Below, in pieces: positions 9,393 through 18,756 of a DNA stretch of 64,000 bases. Positions within the stretch are counted from its first letter, which is position 1; every line of letters begins with the position of its first letter. The translations under genes and the position numbers were made by a program. Source of the stretch: Phycisphaerales bacterium Planc_01 (GTDB lineage Bacteria > Planctomycetota > Phycisphaerae > Sedimentisphaerales > Anaerobacaceae); the NCBI GenBank assembly GCA_001603075.1, contig LVBB01000148.1, forward strand, positions 1 through 64,000. Reading direction: 5' to 3'. A model generated the notes under the pieces. The model saw only the letters and a list, made by a program, of their open reading frames with translations. It searched no databases and was not told the origin of the DNA.

Positions 9393-10181
9393 CTATGTTG
9401 CGTCTTGCGGGTGCCACCCGCCCTCGATCTGACGGGGCCCTTCATAAGGGATGGCGACATCGTTGACATCCACGCGCAGGACCTTCTCGTCCGTCAGAGC
9501 CTGGTACGAATACCGGATGAGGACCTGCCCGTGACCGTACGGGTCCTCGTTCATGTGGTCGAAGTCTCCGAGAATCCTCTGGACCCTCAATCCCCTGAAA
9601 TAGGTATCCAACAGACTCGCAGGAACGTCCTCGACAGCGAGGCCGGACCTCTGTGCCGCGGCAATGATGCTGCGAATCATCAGAGGCAAGTCGAAATCAT
9701 AATAGCCGATCTCCAAGGCCAGAGCCGTCACGGTTTGAGCAACCTCCGTGCTGTCGGAGCTGGCATACCGAAACCTTGGATACACCGGCACAGCGATCCG
9801 GAGCGAGTCCGCCACAGAGGCGCCGGGAGCGATATACACATACGTTCCTACCGGCCCTGGTGGACGCCAGATCGCGCTGGTGGGAACATCCAGCCGTTTT
9901 CTGATCAGAAGCGTTTGCTTGTCGGACGTCAGGAACACCTCGAAGGGCTCGGAGGTGGAGGCGATGCTGCTACAGACCCAGGCGTCGCGATCGGTCCCGT
10001 TCGTTATGTTGTAGCTCAGCGTCAGTGTGAAATCGTTGACATCCAACGCCGTGATTTCCACCGTCACGCCGGCAGGCTCGCTCATGTCAGGTTCTTCGGC
10101 GTTTACTGCGGCGGACAGTGCCGTGCAAACGCAGCACACAGCCAGCACTCTCGCGCTCCTATCGAGAAGGTTCATCAGCAA
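9393..10181 (-). CDS. Hypothetical exported protein
   Basis: 262 aa ORF with N-terminal hydrophobic signal-like segment and coherent composition. Confidence 0.6.
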   Translation of the reverse strand: MLMNLLDRSARVLAVCCVCTALSAAVNAEEPDMSEPAGVTVEITALDVNDFTLTLSYNITNGTDRDAWVCSSIASTSEPFEVFLTSDKQTLLIRKRLDVPTSAIWRPPGPVGTYVYIAPGASVADSLRIAVPVYPRFRYASSDSTEVAQTVTALALEIGYYDFDLPLMIRSIIAAAQRSGLAVEDVPASLLDTYFRGLRVQRILGDFDHMNEDPYGHGQVLIRYSYQALTDEKVLRVDVNDVAIPYEGPRQIEGGWHPQDAT

Positions 10182-10552
10182 GCTCTTTCCTCATCGTCGA
10201 GCCACGCGCGGTCAGGCGTTTGGTTCGGTCCTCGCGCTCGGCATATCTCTGGGTCCTGAATTCACACCGGAATGCTTCGGCGATCGGCTCTCGTTAGGGA
10301 CATTATGGCAGAACGATGGGGGCAAGGCAAGGGAAAAGGCAGCCGGAGGCCGCCTCAAAGACGGAATGGGGATAACCCGCCGCAGGCGGGTCACTACGAA
10401 CGCACGAGAATCGCGTCAGACGACGCCACACAAAGACGCGCCGGTCGGGGAGCGTTCGGTGGCTCGACGGGAGAGGCCTCGGATGGGAGGCCCTGCGGCG
10501 GGCTTGAGAGGCGAAGCCACGCATCTGTGAAATGGCCCTGCCCCCCATACCC

Positions 10553-10575
10553 GGTACCTGCGAATCGCAGGTACC
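10553..10575. other. Perfect hairpin GGTACCTGCG-AAT-CGCAGGTACC in a long intergenic region
   Basis: 10-bp perfect arms with 3-nt loop. Confidence 0.75.
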
Positions 10576-10891
10576 GCGCCTCCCCTGCTCGCGCGTCCTC
10601 TCGACACTCACCCATGCGGTGGCCCTGTCGCAGATCTGTGGAGTTGCCCCTGGGAAGCAGCCCACTCGCAAGGACCCGCAGAGCGAGTGGGGTGCACATC
10701 TCCGGTCGTGTCTCGTGACTCAGCGGGAGGAAATGCGGTGCGGGTGGCGCGTGGGGCGAGGGAATCGTCCGTTTGCGTCCGGCGTGGCGGGTGGTATACT
10801 GGAGGCATCGGATGACGTCGGAATCATGCGGGAACGATGGGGGACAACGGCGGCCTTCGCGGCGACATTGGCGAACTTGGGAGCATGGGAC

Positions 10892-12040
10892 ATGACGAAC
10901 GGCTTTCGTGCAACGTGTGCATCGGTCTTTCTGGCATTGGCGTTGAGCGTGTGGGCCTGCGGGGATCAAGAGACGTCGGAAGGCACCGGCGTGGGCAGGC
11001 GGTTCCCTGCCGAGAGAGCGACCTATATCGACTCGGTGACGGGCGCGGAAGTCACCATGCTGACGACCTCGCCGGCCCGGGACGACAAGATCTACCAGAC
11101 TCATCCGAACTGGACGGCGGATGGAGAGCATATCGTCTTCGTGTCCGACCGGACCGGCTCGAAGCAGTACTTCACCGTCTCCACGGCGACCGGGGCGATC
11201 ACGCAACTGACCGACGACAGCGGGCCGGGCAACGCCTGCCTGAGCCGTACGAAGAACCGAATGTTCTATTCGTGCGGACGGGCGATCTGGGACCTGGACA
11301 TCGACGCGGTGCTTCAGCCAGGCTCCGACGCCTCGAACCACCCGTATCGCCGCAAGGTGGTCGATCTGCCCGAGAACACGCAGCTCCACGGGACTCTCAC
11401 CGTGGACAGCGACGGCAAGACCATGTACCTGGGCGTTCAACAGGGTGACTCGTGGGCCCTGCTGGCCCTGGACACGGAGCGAGGCGTTTTCCGAACGATT
11501 CGAGACGTGGAGTTTCGCGTGGGGCACTGTCAGGCTCATCCGACGATCTCGGGCCTGATCATGTACTGCTGGGAAACGGGCGGCGACGCACCGCAGCGGA
11601 TGTGGATTGTTCGTGCCGATGGCTCGGACAACGGCCCCCTCTACGAGGAGACGTATGACGAGTGGGTCACGCATGAGGTGTGGTGGGGAGCCGACAAGGC
11701 GCTGTTCACCATCTGGCCGAAAAACGAGGAAATGCTCGGCAAGCCGCACGGCATTGCTTGGGTCGCGCTTGGAGACCGCTCGCTTCACATCCTGGACCAG
11801 AAGAAATACTGGCACGTGGGCGGCGACGCGACGGGCCAGTGGGCGGTGGGCGACACGTTCGACGGGCAGCTCTTTCTTCTGGACGCTCGGACGGGCCAGA
11901 CCAGACTTCTGACGCAAGGCCATCGGCCCAAGGGCGCTACGGTCCATCCCCATCCATCCTTTTCCCCAGACGAATCCAGCGTGCTGTTCTGTTCGGAAAG
12001 GAACAGCAATTGGGATGTGTGCCTCGTTCGTGTGAGGTAA
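10892..12040 (+). CDS. Lipoprotein with TolB/oligogalacturonate-lyase-like beta-propeller
   Basis: Lipobox-like 'LALSVWAC'; 'THPNWTADGEHIVFVSDRTGSKQYFTVSTATGAITQLTD' and C-terminal 'HPHPSFSPDESSVLFCSERNSNWDVCLVRV' PD40-type blades. Confidence 0.8.
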   Translation: MTNGFRATCASVFLALALSVWACGDQETSEGTGVGRRFPAERATYIDSVTGAEVTMLTTSPARDDKIYQTHPNWTADGEHIVFVSDRTGSKQYFTVSTATGAITQLTDDSGPGNACLSRTKNRMFYSCGRAIWDLDIDAVLQPGSDASNHPYRRKVVDLPENTQLHGTLTVDSDGKTMYLGVQQGDSWALLALDTERGVFRTIRDVEFRVGHCQAHPTISGLIMYCWETGGDAPQRMWIVRADGSDNGPLYEETYDEWVTHEVWWGADKALFTIWPKNEEMLGKPHGIAWVALGDRSLHILDQKKYWHVGGDATGQWAVGDTFDGQLFLLDARTGQTRLLTQGHRPKGATVHPHPSFSPDESSVLFCSERNSNWDVCLVRVR

Positions 12041-12213
12041 CGGGGCGGGGTGCGGGCGTTGCGACGGCAGCGGGGAATCGGCGGCGGAGGGGGTGATTCG
12101 ACGAACGCCGGGCCGGGAGCGTCGTAGTAGGCTGTCGGAAACGACGTTTTTCCGTCGCGTTTCGGCTTGTCGTGCGCCGCAAGAGAACCGAACTCTAAGG
12201 AAGGAGAACGACC

Positions 12214-12594
12214 ATGAAGGCACGCATCGTTTGGACCGCCCTGCTGAGCACCGTGGCCCTAGTGGGTCTGGGCTGCAAGACCACCATCGTCGACCCCGCC
12301 TCGCAGAGCCGGGCCACCTACCGGCTGGGCAAGCTGACCGCCGAGGAGCCGCGAGAGATCGACGCCGTCTACGCCGCGTCCGACAGGGCGATGTCCGAAC
12401 TCGGGCTGAAGGTCGTCCAGCGCACGAAGGACGCCCTGCAGGCCGAACTCGTCGCCCGCGACGCCCAGGACAAAAAGGTCTCGGTCAAGCTCCTGTCGAT
12501 CACGAAGGACACCACGAGAATCACCATCGACATCAGTCCGGTCGAGAAGGCCCAGCGTATCCATAGCGCGATCCGCGACAACCTCGGCCTGTAG
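12214..12594 (+). CDS. Small lipoprotein, DUF3568-like
   Basis: Lipobox 'VALVGLGC', 126 aa, 'YAASDRAMSELGLKVVQRTKDALQAELVARDAQDKKVSVKL'. Confidence 0.7.
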   Translation: MKARIVWTALLSTVALVGLGCKTTIVDPASQSRATYRLGKLTAEEPREIDAVYAASDRAMSELGLKVVQRTKDALQAELVARDAQDKKVSVKLLSITKDTTRITIDISPVEKAQRIHSAIRDNLGL

Positions 12595-12763
12595 GCGCGA
12601 TGCGACGAGCCGGCGTGCGGGGAGCATCCCCTGCACACCCGAACGCCTCGCTCCACAATCGCTCGCGCCCGATCGCGTCGCCGCCGACCCTTGACAGGCC
12701 AGGCCCGTGATGGTATGGATGAGACCCTTGCGTCGCTGAACGGGTTCTCTTGCACGGGTTGAT

Positions 12764-13357
12764 ATGCGCAGATTGACAGGGGCTCTCATCCTTCTCATCG
12801 CCGTCCCGGCGTGCGCGGCGGGCGAGCCATCGTGGTACGCCCTGACCTATGTGGGTCAATACAGTCCGAAGAAGTACGACGAGGTCCCCTTCAGTGGGAA
12901 CTGGCACCTGAAGCGACAGTACCTCGGAACGGTGGGCCTCGGCCGCGAGATGACCCGCATCCACCGGATCGGGTCACTCAAGACGGACCTCGGCGTGGAA
13001 CTCGAGGCCCTGGCGTCGCATCATTGGGGCCGGTACAACGACTACGAAGAACTCGCCGGCTCGTTCCATCTGCGCTGGCACCAGTTCCCCTGGAACGCGC
13101 ACCTGCCGACAACGCTGGGGCACGGCATCGGGCTGTCGTATACGACCGTGGTGCCGGAACAGGAGGTTCTCTACCGGCGAGGCCAAAGCGCCCGACTGTT
13201 GGCGTTCATGATGTGGGACGTCACATTCGCCCTGCCCGACCACCCGGCCTGGGCGGTATTCTTCCGCATCCACCACCGCTCCGGGGCCTTCGGCACATTC
13301 AGCGGGGTGCACGGCGCCGCCAACTATCCCTGCATCGGGATCAAGTATAGCTTCTGA
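12764..13357 (+). CDS. Outer-membrane beta-barrel-like exported protein, weakly PagL/acyloxyacyl-hydrolase-like
   Basis: Signal peptide, alternating beta-rich pattern, 'FRIHHRSGAFGTF', terminal aromatic 'IGIKYSF'. Confidence 0.5.
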   Translation: MRRLTGALILLIAVPACAAGEPSWYALTYVGQYSPKKYDEVPFSGNWHLKRQYLGTVGLGREMTRIHRIGSLKTDLGVELEALASHHWGRYNDYEELAGSFHLRWHQFPWNAHLPTTLGHGIGLSYTTVVPEQEVLYRRGQSARLLAFMMWDVTFALPDHPAWAVFFRIHHRSGAFGTFSGVHGAANYPCIGIKYSF

Positions 13358-13462
13358 TCGCCCGGCGTCCCGACGGGCCCACCGAAAGGCGAAAACGCGG
13401 ACGGAGTTTCTGCTTGCCGTGAATGGGACAAAATTGTAAACTTTAATCTCCTGCCTACAATT

Positions 13463-15031
13463 ATGTGGGCCGACCATATGGAATCTGCGAAGAACAGGGC
13501 CGCAATGAAGGCAAAGCAATCGGCGGAAGTACAGCTCCTGAGCGACGTGGCGAAGGCGTTCGCCGAGTCGCTGGACCTCGAAGCGACGCTCAAGAGCATC
13601 CTGAAATCACTGGACACGCACCTGCGACTGCGTCGCGGGACGATCACCCTGCTGGACCCGCAGACCGAGACACTGACGATCCGGGTGGCCCACGGGCTCA
13701 GCGAACAATCCAAGAGCCTCGGCAGCTACAAGGTCGGCGAGGGCATCACCGGCCGCGTGGTGCAGACCGGCGAAGAGATCGTCGTGGCGGACATCTCGAA
13801 GGACCCTCGCTTCCTCGGCCGGACCCGTCCGCGCAAGCAGGACGACGGGAAACGGACGGCGTTCTTCTGCGTGCCGATCAAGCTCGACGGGCGGACGGTG
13901 GGCGCGCTGAGTGTGGACCGGCAGGCCGAGCGGACCGACAGCTTCGAGGCGAACGTGCGTCTGCTGAACATCCTGGCGACGATGGTCGCCCAGGCGATCA
14001 AGCTCAATAAGCTGGTCGAGTCCGAGCGGAAGCTGCTCCAGGACGAGAACGTTCGGCTGCGTCGGGAATTGAAGAACCGGTTCGACATGCGCAACATGGT
14101 CGGGACCAGCAACGCGATGCAGGCGGTCTACCGCCTCGTCGAGCAGGTCGCCGAGAGCAGCGCGACCGTGCTGATCCGCGGCGAAAGCGGCACCGGCAAG
14201 GACCTCGTCGCCCACGCCGTACACTACAACAGCCTCCGCGCCGACAAGCCCTTCATCAAGGTCAACTGCACCGCCATGCCGGAGACCCTGCTGGAGAGCG
14301 AGCTGTTCGGACACGAGAAGGGCGCCTTCACCGGCGCCGTCGAACGCAAGCTGGGCCGATTCGAACGGGCCAACGGCGGCACGATCTTCCTCGACGAGAT
14401 CGGCGACTTCCCGCCCACCCTTCAGGTCAAACTGCTCCGCGTCATCCAGTTCCGCGAGTTCGAGCGCGTCGGCGGCACCGAGACGATTCGGGCGAACGTC
14501 CGCATCATCGTCGCCACACACAAGGATCTCGAGACGCTGATCACCGAAGACCTCTTTCGCGAGGATCTCTACTACCGGATCAACGTTTTTCCGATCTATC
14601 TGCCGCCGCTGCGGGAGCGTAAGGACGACATCATGCTACTGGCGGACCACTTCCTCGAACGGTTCGCCGCCGAGAACGGCAAGCACATCACCCGGATCTC
14701 AACGCCCGCAATCGACATGCTGACGCACTACCACTGGCCGGGCAACATCCGCGAACTGGAGAACTGCATGGAGCGGGCCGTCCTGCTGTGCGGCGACGAC
14801 GTGATCCGCAGCGAGCATCTGCCCCCCTCGCTCCAGATGGTCGACCGGACCCAGGCCAGTGACAATCCCTCGCTGTCGGAGATCATCGCCAACAAGGAAC
14901 GGGAACTGATCGTCGACGCCCTGAAGAAGACCGGCGGCCGCCAGCGTGACGCCGCCAAAGAACTGGGCGTCACCGAGCGGATCCTCGGCTACAAGATCAA
15001 GAAGTACGGCATCCACCCGAAGTATCTGTAG
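13463..15031 (+). CDS. GAF domain sigma-54-dependent transcriptional activator (NifA-like)
   Basis: GAF N-terminus; AAA+ '[16 protein letters not shown]', 'GAFTGA', '[12 protein letters not shown]'; C-terminal Fis-type HTH '[27 protein letters not shown]'. Confidence 0.95.
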   Translation: MWADHMESAKNRAAMKAKQSAEVQLLSDVAKAFAESLDLEATLKSILKSLDTHLRLRRGTITLLDPQTETLTIRVAHGLSEQSKSLGSYKVGEGITGRVVQTGEEIVVADISKDPRFLGRTRPRKQDDGKRTAFFCVPIKLDGRTVGALSVDRQAERTDSFEANVRLLNILATMVAQAIKLNKLVESERKLLQDENVRLRRELKNRFDMRNMVGTSNAMQAVYRLVEQVAESSATVLIRGESGTGKDLVAHAVHYNSLRADKPFIKVNCTAMPETLLESELFGHEKGAFTGAVERKLGRFERANGGTIFLDEIGDFPPTLQVKLLRVIQFREFERVGGTETIRANVRIIVATHKDLETLITEDLFREDLYYRINVFPIYLPPLRERKDDIMLLADHFLERFAAENGKHITRISTPAIDMLTHYHWPGNIRELENCMERAVLLCGDDVIRSEHLPPSLQMVDRTQASDNPSLSEIIANKERELIVDALKKTGGRQRDAAKELGVTERILGYKIKKYGIHPKYL

Positions 15032-15076
15032 TCGGCGGGAGACATAGCCCCCACCGCCCTCAGGCAGCCGCGGCCG

Positions 15077-18000
15077 CTATGCGGCGGCCGGCTCCTCGGC
15101 GTAGTCGTCGAACCGCACGCTGATCTTCTTGCTGACGCCCTGCATCTGCATTGTGACGCCGAACAGCACGTCGGCGATGCTCATCGTCCGCTTGGTGTGC
15201 GTGATGACGATGAACTGGCTTTCCTTCTGGAACTCGCGCAGCAGCATTGTGAATCGCTCGGTGTTGGCCTCGTCGAGGGCCGCATCGACCTCGTCCAGGA
15301 AACAGAACGGGGACGGCTTGCTGCGAAACACCGAGAACAGCAGCGCCAGCGCGGTCATGGATTTCTCCCCGCCGCTGAGCAGCGAGATGCTGCGGGTCTC
15401 CTTGCCCGGCGGCTTGGCGATCACCTCAATGCCCGCTTCGAGCACGTCGTCGGCGTCTTCGAGCACGATGTCGGCTTTGCCGCCGCCGAAGAGCTTGCGG
15501 AAGATCTGCTGGAAGTTGATGCGGATCTGCTCGAAGGTCTCGACGAACTTCTCCCGGCTCTGCTTGTTGAGCCGATGGATGAGCTGCTGCAACTGCGTCT
15601 TGCTCTCGTTGAGGTCCTGCACCTGGTTGGCCAGGAACGTGTGACGTTCTTCGAGGCTGGCCTGCTCGTCGATCGCATCGAGGTTCACGTTGCCCAACCG
15701 CTCGATCTTGCCGCGCAGCTCGTTGATCTCGCCCTTGACCTGCTCCCAGTTCACATCGTCGGTCGTGCGCTCGGCATAGGCCTCGGCCAGCTCGATCTGC
15801 AATTCTTCGCGGACGCGTTCGACCAGGTCCTGCTGGCGGACCTCCAACTGGCCGAGCTGGATGCGCAGCTCGCCGATGACGCGTTCGACTTCCTCCTTCT
15901 TCGTTCGCGCGGTGCGGACAAGCTCTTCCTTGCGTTTCTGTTCGGCGGCCAGGTCCTCCAGCGTCTCCTGCAACTGCCGGTTGTCCCGCTGCTGTGTCTC
16001 TTTGTGTACGAAGAACTCCGAGACGCATGACTCGCATTCAAGGATGTCGCGCTGGGCCTCGGCGGTCTGCTCGTTGCATACCTGTACGTCCCGCTCGGCG
16101 GTCGCCACGGTGCGCCGGTTCGTTTCGATCTGATTTTCGAGACTCTCGATGATCTGCTTGAGCCCCTTCTGTTGTTCGACGGCCTGGCCCAGACGGACCT
16201 TCAAATCCGTCAGTTCGCCCACCCGGCTTTGCTGCTGCTCGCGCAGCTCGTCGTACATCGTTTCGAGTTCGCGGATGTGGGCGGCCCGCTGGTTGTTGAC
16301 CGCCTCCAGCTCGGTGAGCCGCTGCTTCGAATCGTACTCTCGCTGCACCGACTGGGCGATCTGCTCCTCGAGCGCTCCCAGTTCTCCGGCGATCAGCGGC
16401 TCTTCCTCCTTGAGTCGCTTGATGTCCTGCTCGAAGTGCGACAGCTTCGAGTTGACCTGGGTCTTCTCGGTATTGGCCTCATAGATGGCGGTGCGCAGGT
16501 CCTTGCACAGCTTCTCCAGGTGGACCTTGGTCTGCGTGTTCCTCTGGATCTCGCCCTCCAACTGGGCGATCTCGGCGTTGATGTGATCGATGGTCTCCAC
16601 GAGCTGGTCGATCCGGCTGCGTCGGGAGATCAGCCCGGACGCCTTGCCGAGCGGGCCGAGGCGCAACAGGCCGTCGGCACTGAGGCATTCGCCGGCCAGC
16701 GTCACGAAGGAATAGCCGGCCCGCAGTTGCTCCGACAGTTCGATCGCCACCGCCAGCGATTCGACCAGGATCGTCTTGCCCAGCAACTGCCAGGCCAGTG
16801 GCGCGTAGCGGCTTTCGTACGAAACGAACTCGACGAGCCGCCCCCGCACGCCGGGACGCCCGGAGAGATCCACGTCATCGACGAACGGTTTCAGGCGATC
16901 GAGGCAGATGAAATGCACGCGCCCCGCCAGCGCCGAGACCGTCTCGCCGTCGACCAGCAGCCGGGCGGCGCTCTTGATGAGCAGGACGTCGGTCATACCC
17001 TCCAGGGCCGCCTCCACCGCCACGGCGTGCTCGACGTCCGTCTTGATCCGGTCGGCAAGAATCCCGTCGATGTAGTCGATCTTGCGATGTTCGTCGGCCT
17101 GGGCCTGGAGAATGCTCCGGACGGCCTGGCCCAACCCCTCGTGACGCCTCTCCATGTCGGTCAGCACCGCCAGCTCGCTGCTCAGCGCGCTGCGGGCCTC
17201 CTTGTTGCTCGCCAGCCGCCGGCCCTCCTCGACCACTTGCGTCTGGGCCTCCTCGATCTTCTGTCGCTTCGATTCGAGGTTCTCTTCCAGATCGACCAGG
17301 ACACGCGCAATGTCGGCCAGGCGGGCGTTGTGCTGGGCCCGATCGGTCAGCAGGCGTTCGAGTTCGGCCTTGGCGATCTGGGCCCGCCCCGCCAGGCGGT
17401 TCCGCTGGTTCGACAGGCTGTCCCGGTAGCTCGAGAGGCTCTGGATCTCATTGTGAAGCTGAGCGGTGCGACGCACGATGTCGATGATCCCCGACTTCTC
17501 GTCGTCCAGTTCCGCTTCGAGTGACGCCAGTTGGGCATCGCCTTCCTCGGCGATCGCCTGGATCTCGCGAATCGCCTCGGTGCGTTTGTGCACGGCCTCG
17601 TCGCAGGCGGTCGATTCCTGCCGGTGGCGGGCCAGGTCGCGATTGACGGCGTCGGCCTGGCCGGCCAGCCGCTCGATCTCACCGGCGGCCGTGGCCTTGC
17701 GTTTGCCCAACTCCTCGATGCGCGACCGCAGGAAGTCGATCCGCTGAAGCTTCTGGTCGATCTGGCTCTGGATCGCGACCAGGCTGTTGCCCGTCTCGCT
17801 GAGCCGGTGCTCCGTCTCGATGACGGCGTTGCCCAGCCGGCTCATCTCGGCCTCGGCGCCGACCTCCTCGGCGGTTACCGCCGAGAACCGCTCGTTCGCC
17901 TCGTGCAGGGCCCGCTGCTTGTCGTCGAGCTGCTCCTTGTTGCGGCCGTACTCGACAAGCGAGTAGTTCACTTGCAGTTCCTTGAGCCGCGAGGTGTATT

Positions 18001-18658
18001 CCAGGTAGTTCCTCGCCTTGCCCGCCTGGAGCTTGACGCTGCGCAGCCGCTTGGCCACCTCTTCGAGGATGTCGGCCAGACGCAGAAGATTCTGCTCGGT
18101 CCGTTCGAGTTTCCGCAGAGCCTCTTTTTTGTGCGCCTTGTATTTGCTGATGCCGGCGGCCTCCTCGAAGACGATCCGCCGATCGGACTTCGAGGCCCCC
18201 ACCAGTTGCTCGATCTGCCCCTGCTCGATAATCGAATAGCCGCGGTTGCCGACGCCGGTGTCCATGAACAGCTCGCGGACGTCTTTGAGCCGGCAGACCT
18301 TGGTGTTGATGCGATACTCGCTTTCGCCGCTGCGATAGATTCGCCGGGAGACCTGGACTTGCTCGGTGTCGATGGGCAGCCGCCCGCTGGTGCCCCCCGG
18401 ATTGGAGATCACCAGAGTCACCTCGGCCGAGCCGGCCGCCTTACGGCTGCCGCTGCCGCTGAAGATCACGTCCGCCATCTGGTCGCTTCGAAGGCTCTTG
18501 AGCTTCTGCTCGCCCAGCACCCATTTGACCGCGTCGACCACGTTGCTCTTGCCGCACCCGTTGGGTCCGACAATCCCGGTGATCGAAGCGTCAAAATGGA
18601 ACTCCGTCCGGTCGGCGAAGCTCTTGAACCCGTCCAGTATGATCTTCTCAAGTCGCAT
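15077..18658 (-). CDS. smc: Chromosome segregation protein SMC
   Basis: 1193 aa; Walker A 'GPNGCGKSNVVDAVKWVLGEQ', long coiled coils, hinge, C-terminal 'LLSGGEKSMTALALLFSVFRSKPSPFCFLDEVDAALDEAN'. Confidence 0.98.
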   Translation of the reverse strand: MRLEKIILDGFKSFADRTEFHFDASITGIVGPNGCGKSNVVDAVKWVLGEQKLKSLRSDQMADVIFSGSGSRKAAGSAEVTLVISNPGGTSGRLPIDTEQVQVSRRIYRSGESEYRINTKVCRLKDVRELFMDTGVGNRGYSIIEQGQIEQLVGASKSDRRIVFEEAAGISKYKAHKKEALRKLERTEQNLLRLADILEEVAKRLRSVKLQAGKARNYLEYTSRLKELQVNYSLVEYGRNKEQLDDKQRALHEANERFSAVTAEEVGAEAEMSRLGNAVIETEHRLSETGNSLVAIQSQIDQKLQRIDFLRSRIEELGKRKATAAGEIERLAGQADAVNRDLARHRQESTACDEAVHKRTEAIREIQAIAEEGDAQLASLEAELDDEKSGIIDIVRRTAQLHNEIQSLSSYRDSLSNQRNRLAGRAQIAKAELERLLTDRAQHNARLADIARVLVDLEENLESKRQKIEEAQTQVVEEGRRLASNKEARSALSSELAVLTDMERRHEGLGQAVRSILQAQADEHRKIDYIDGILADRIKTDVEHAVAVEAALEGMTDVLLIKSAARLLVDGETVSALAGRVHFICLDRLKPFVDDVDLSGRPGVRGRLVEFVSYESRYAPLAWQLLGKTILVESLAVAIELSEQLRAGYSFVTLAGECLSADGLLRLGPLGKASGLISRRSRIDQLVETIDHINAEIAQLEGEIQRNTQTKVHLEKLCKDLRTAIYEANTEKTQVNSKLSHFEQDIKRLKEEEPLIAGELGALEEQIAQSVQREYDSKQRLTELEAVNNQRAAHIRELETMYDELREQQQSRVGELTDLKVRLGQAVEQQKGLKQIIESLENQIETNRRTVATAERDVQVCNEQTAEAQRDILECESCVSEFFVHKETQQRDNRQLQETLEDLAAEQKRKEELVRTARTKKEEVERVIGELRIQLGQLEVRQQDLVERVREELQIELAEAYAERTTDDVNWEQVKGEINELRGKIERLGNVNLDAIDEQASLEERHTFLANQVQDLNESKTQLQQLIHRLNKQSREKFVETFEQIRINFQQIFRKLFGGGKADIVLEDADDVLEAGIEVIAKPPGKETRSISLLSGGEKSMTALALLFSVFRSKPSPFCFLDEVDAALDEANTERFTMLLREFQKESQFIVITHTKRTMSIADVLFGVTMQMQGVSKKISVRFDDYAEEPAAA

Positions 18659-18756
18659 AGTTCTTCCGGTTCCGACTGTTTTCGTGCAAAGACACCCATC
18701 CCGAGTCCGGGGGATTTATCGGACAACACACTGTCATGTTATCGGCCTGAAGGGCG

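Noticed and set aside
10394-12223. 609-aa minus-strand ORF
   Set aside because: Overlaps the well-supported PD40 lipoprotein gene; composition not protein-like. Only its noncoding-type part is kept as a finding
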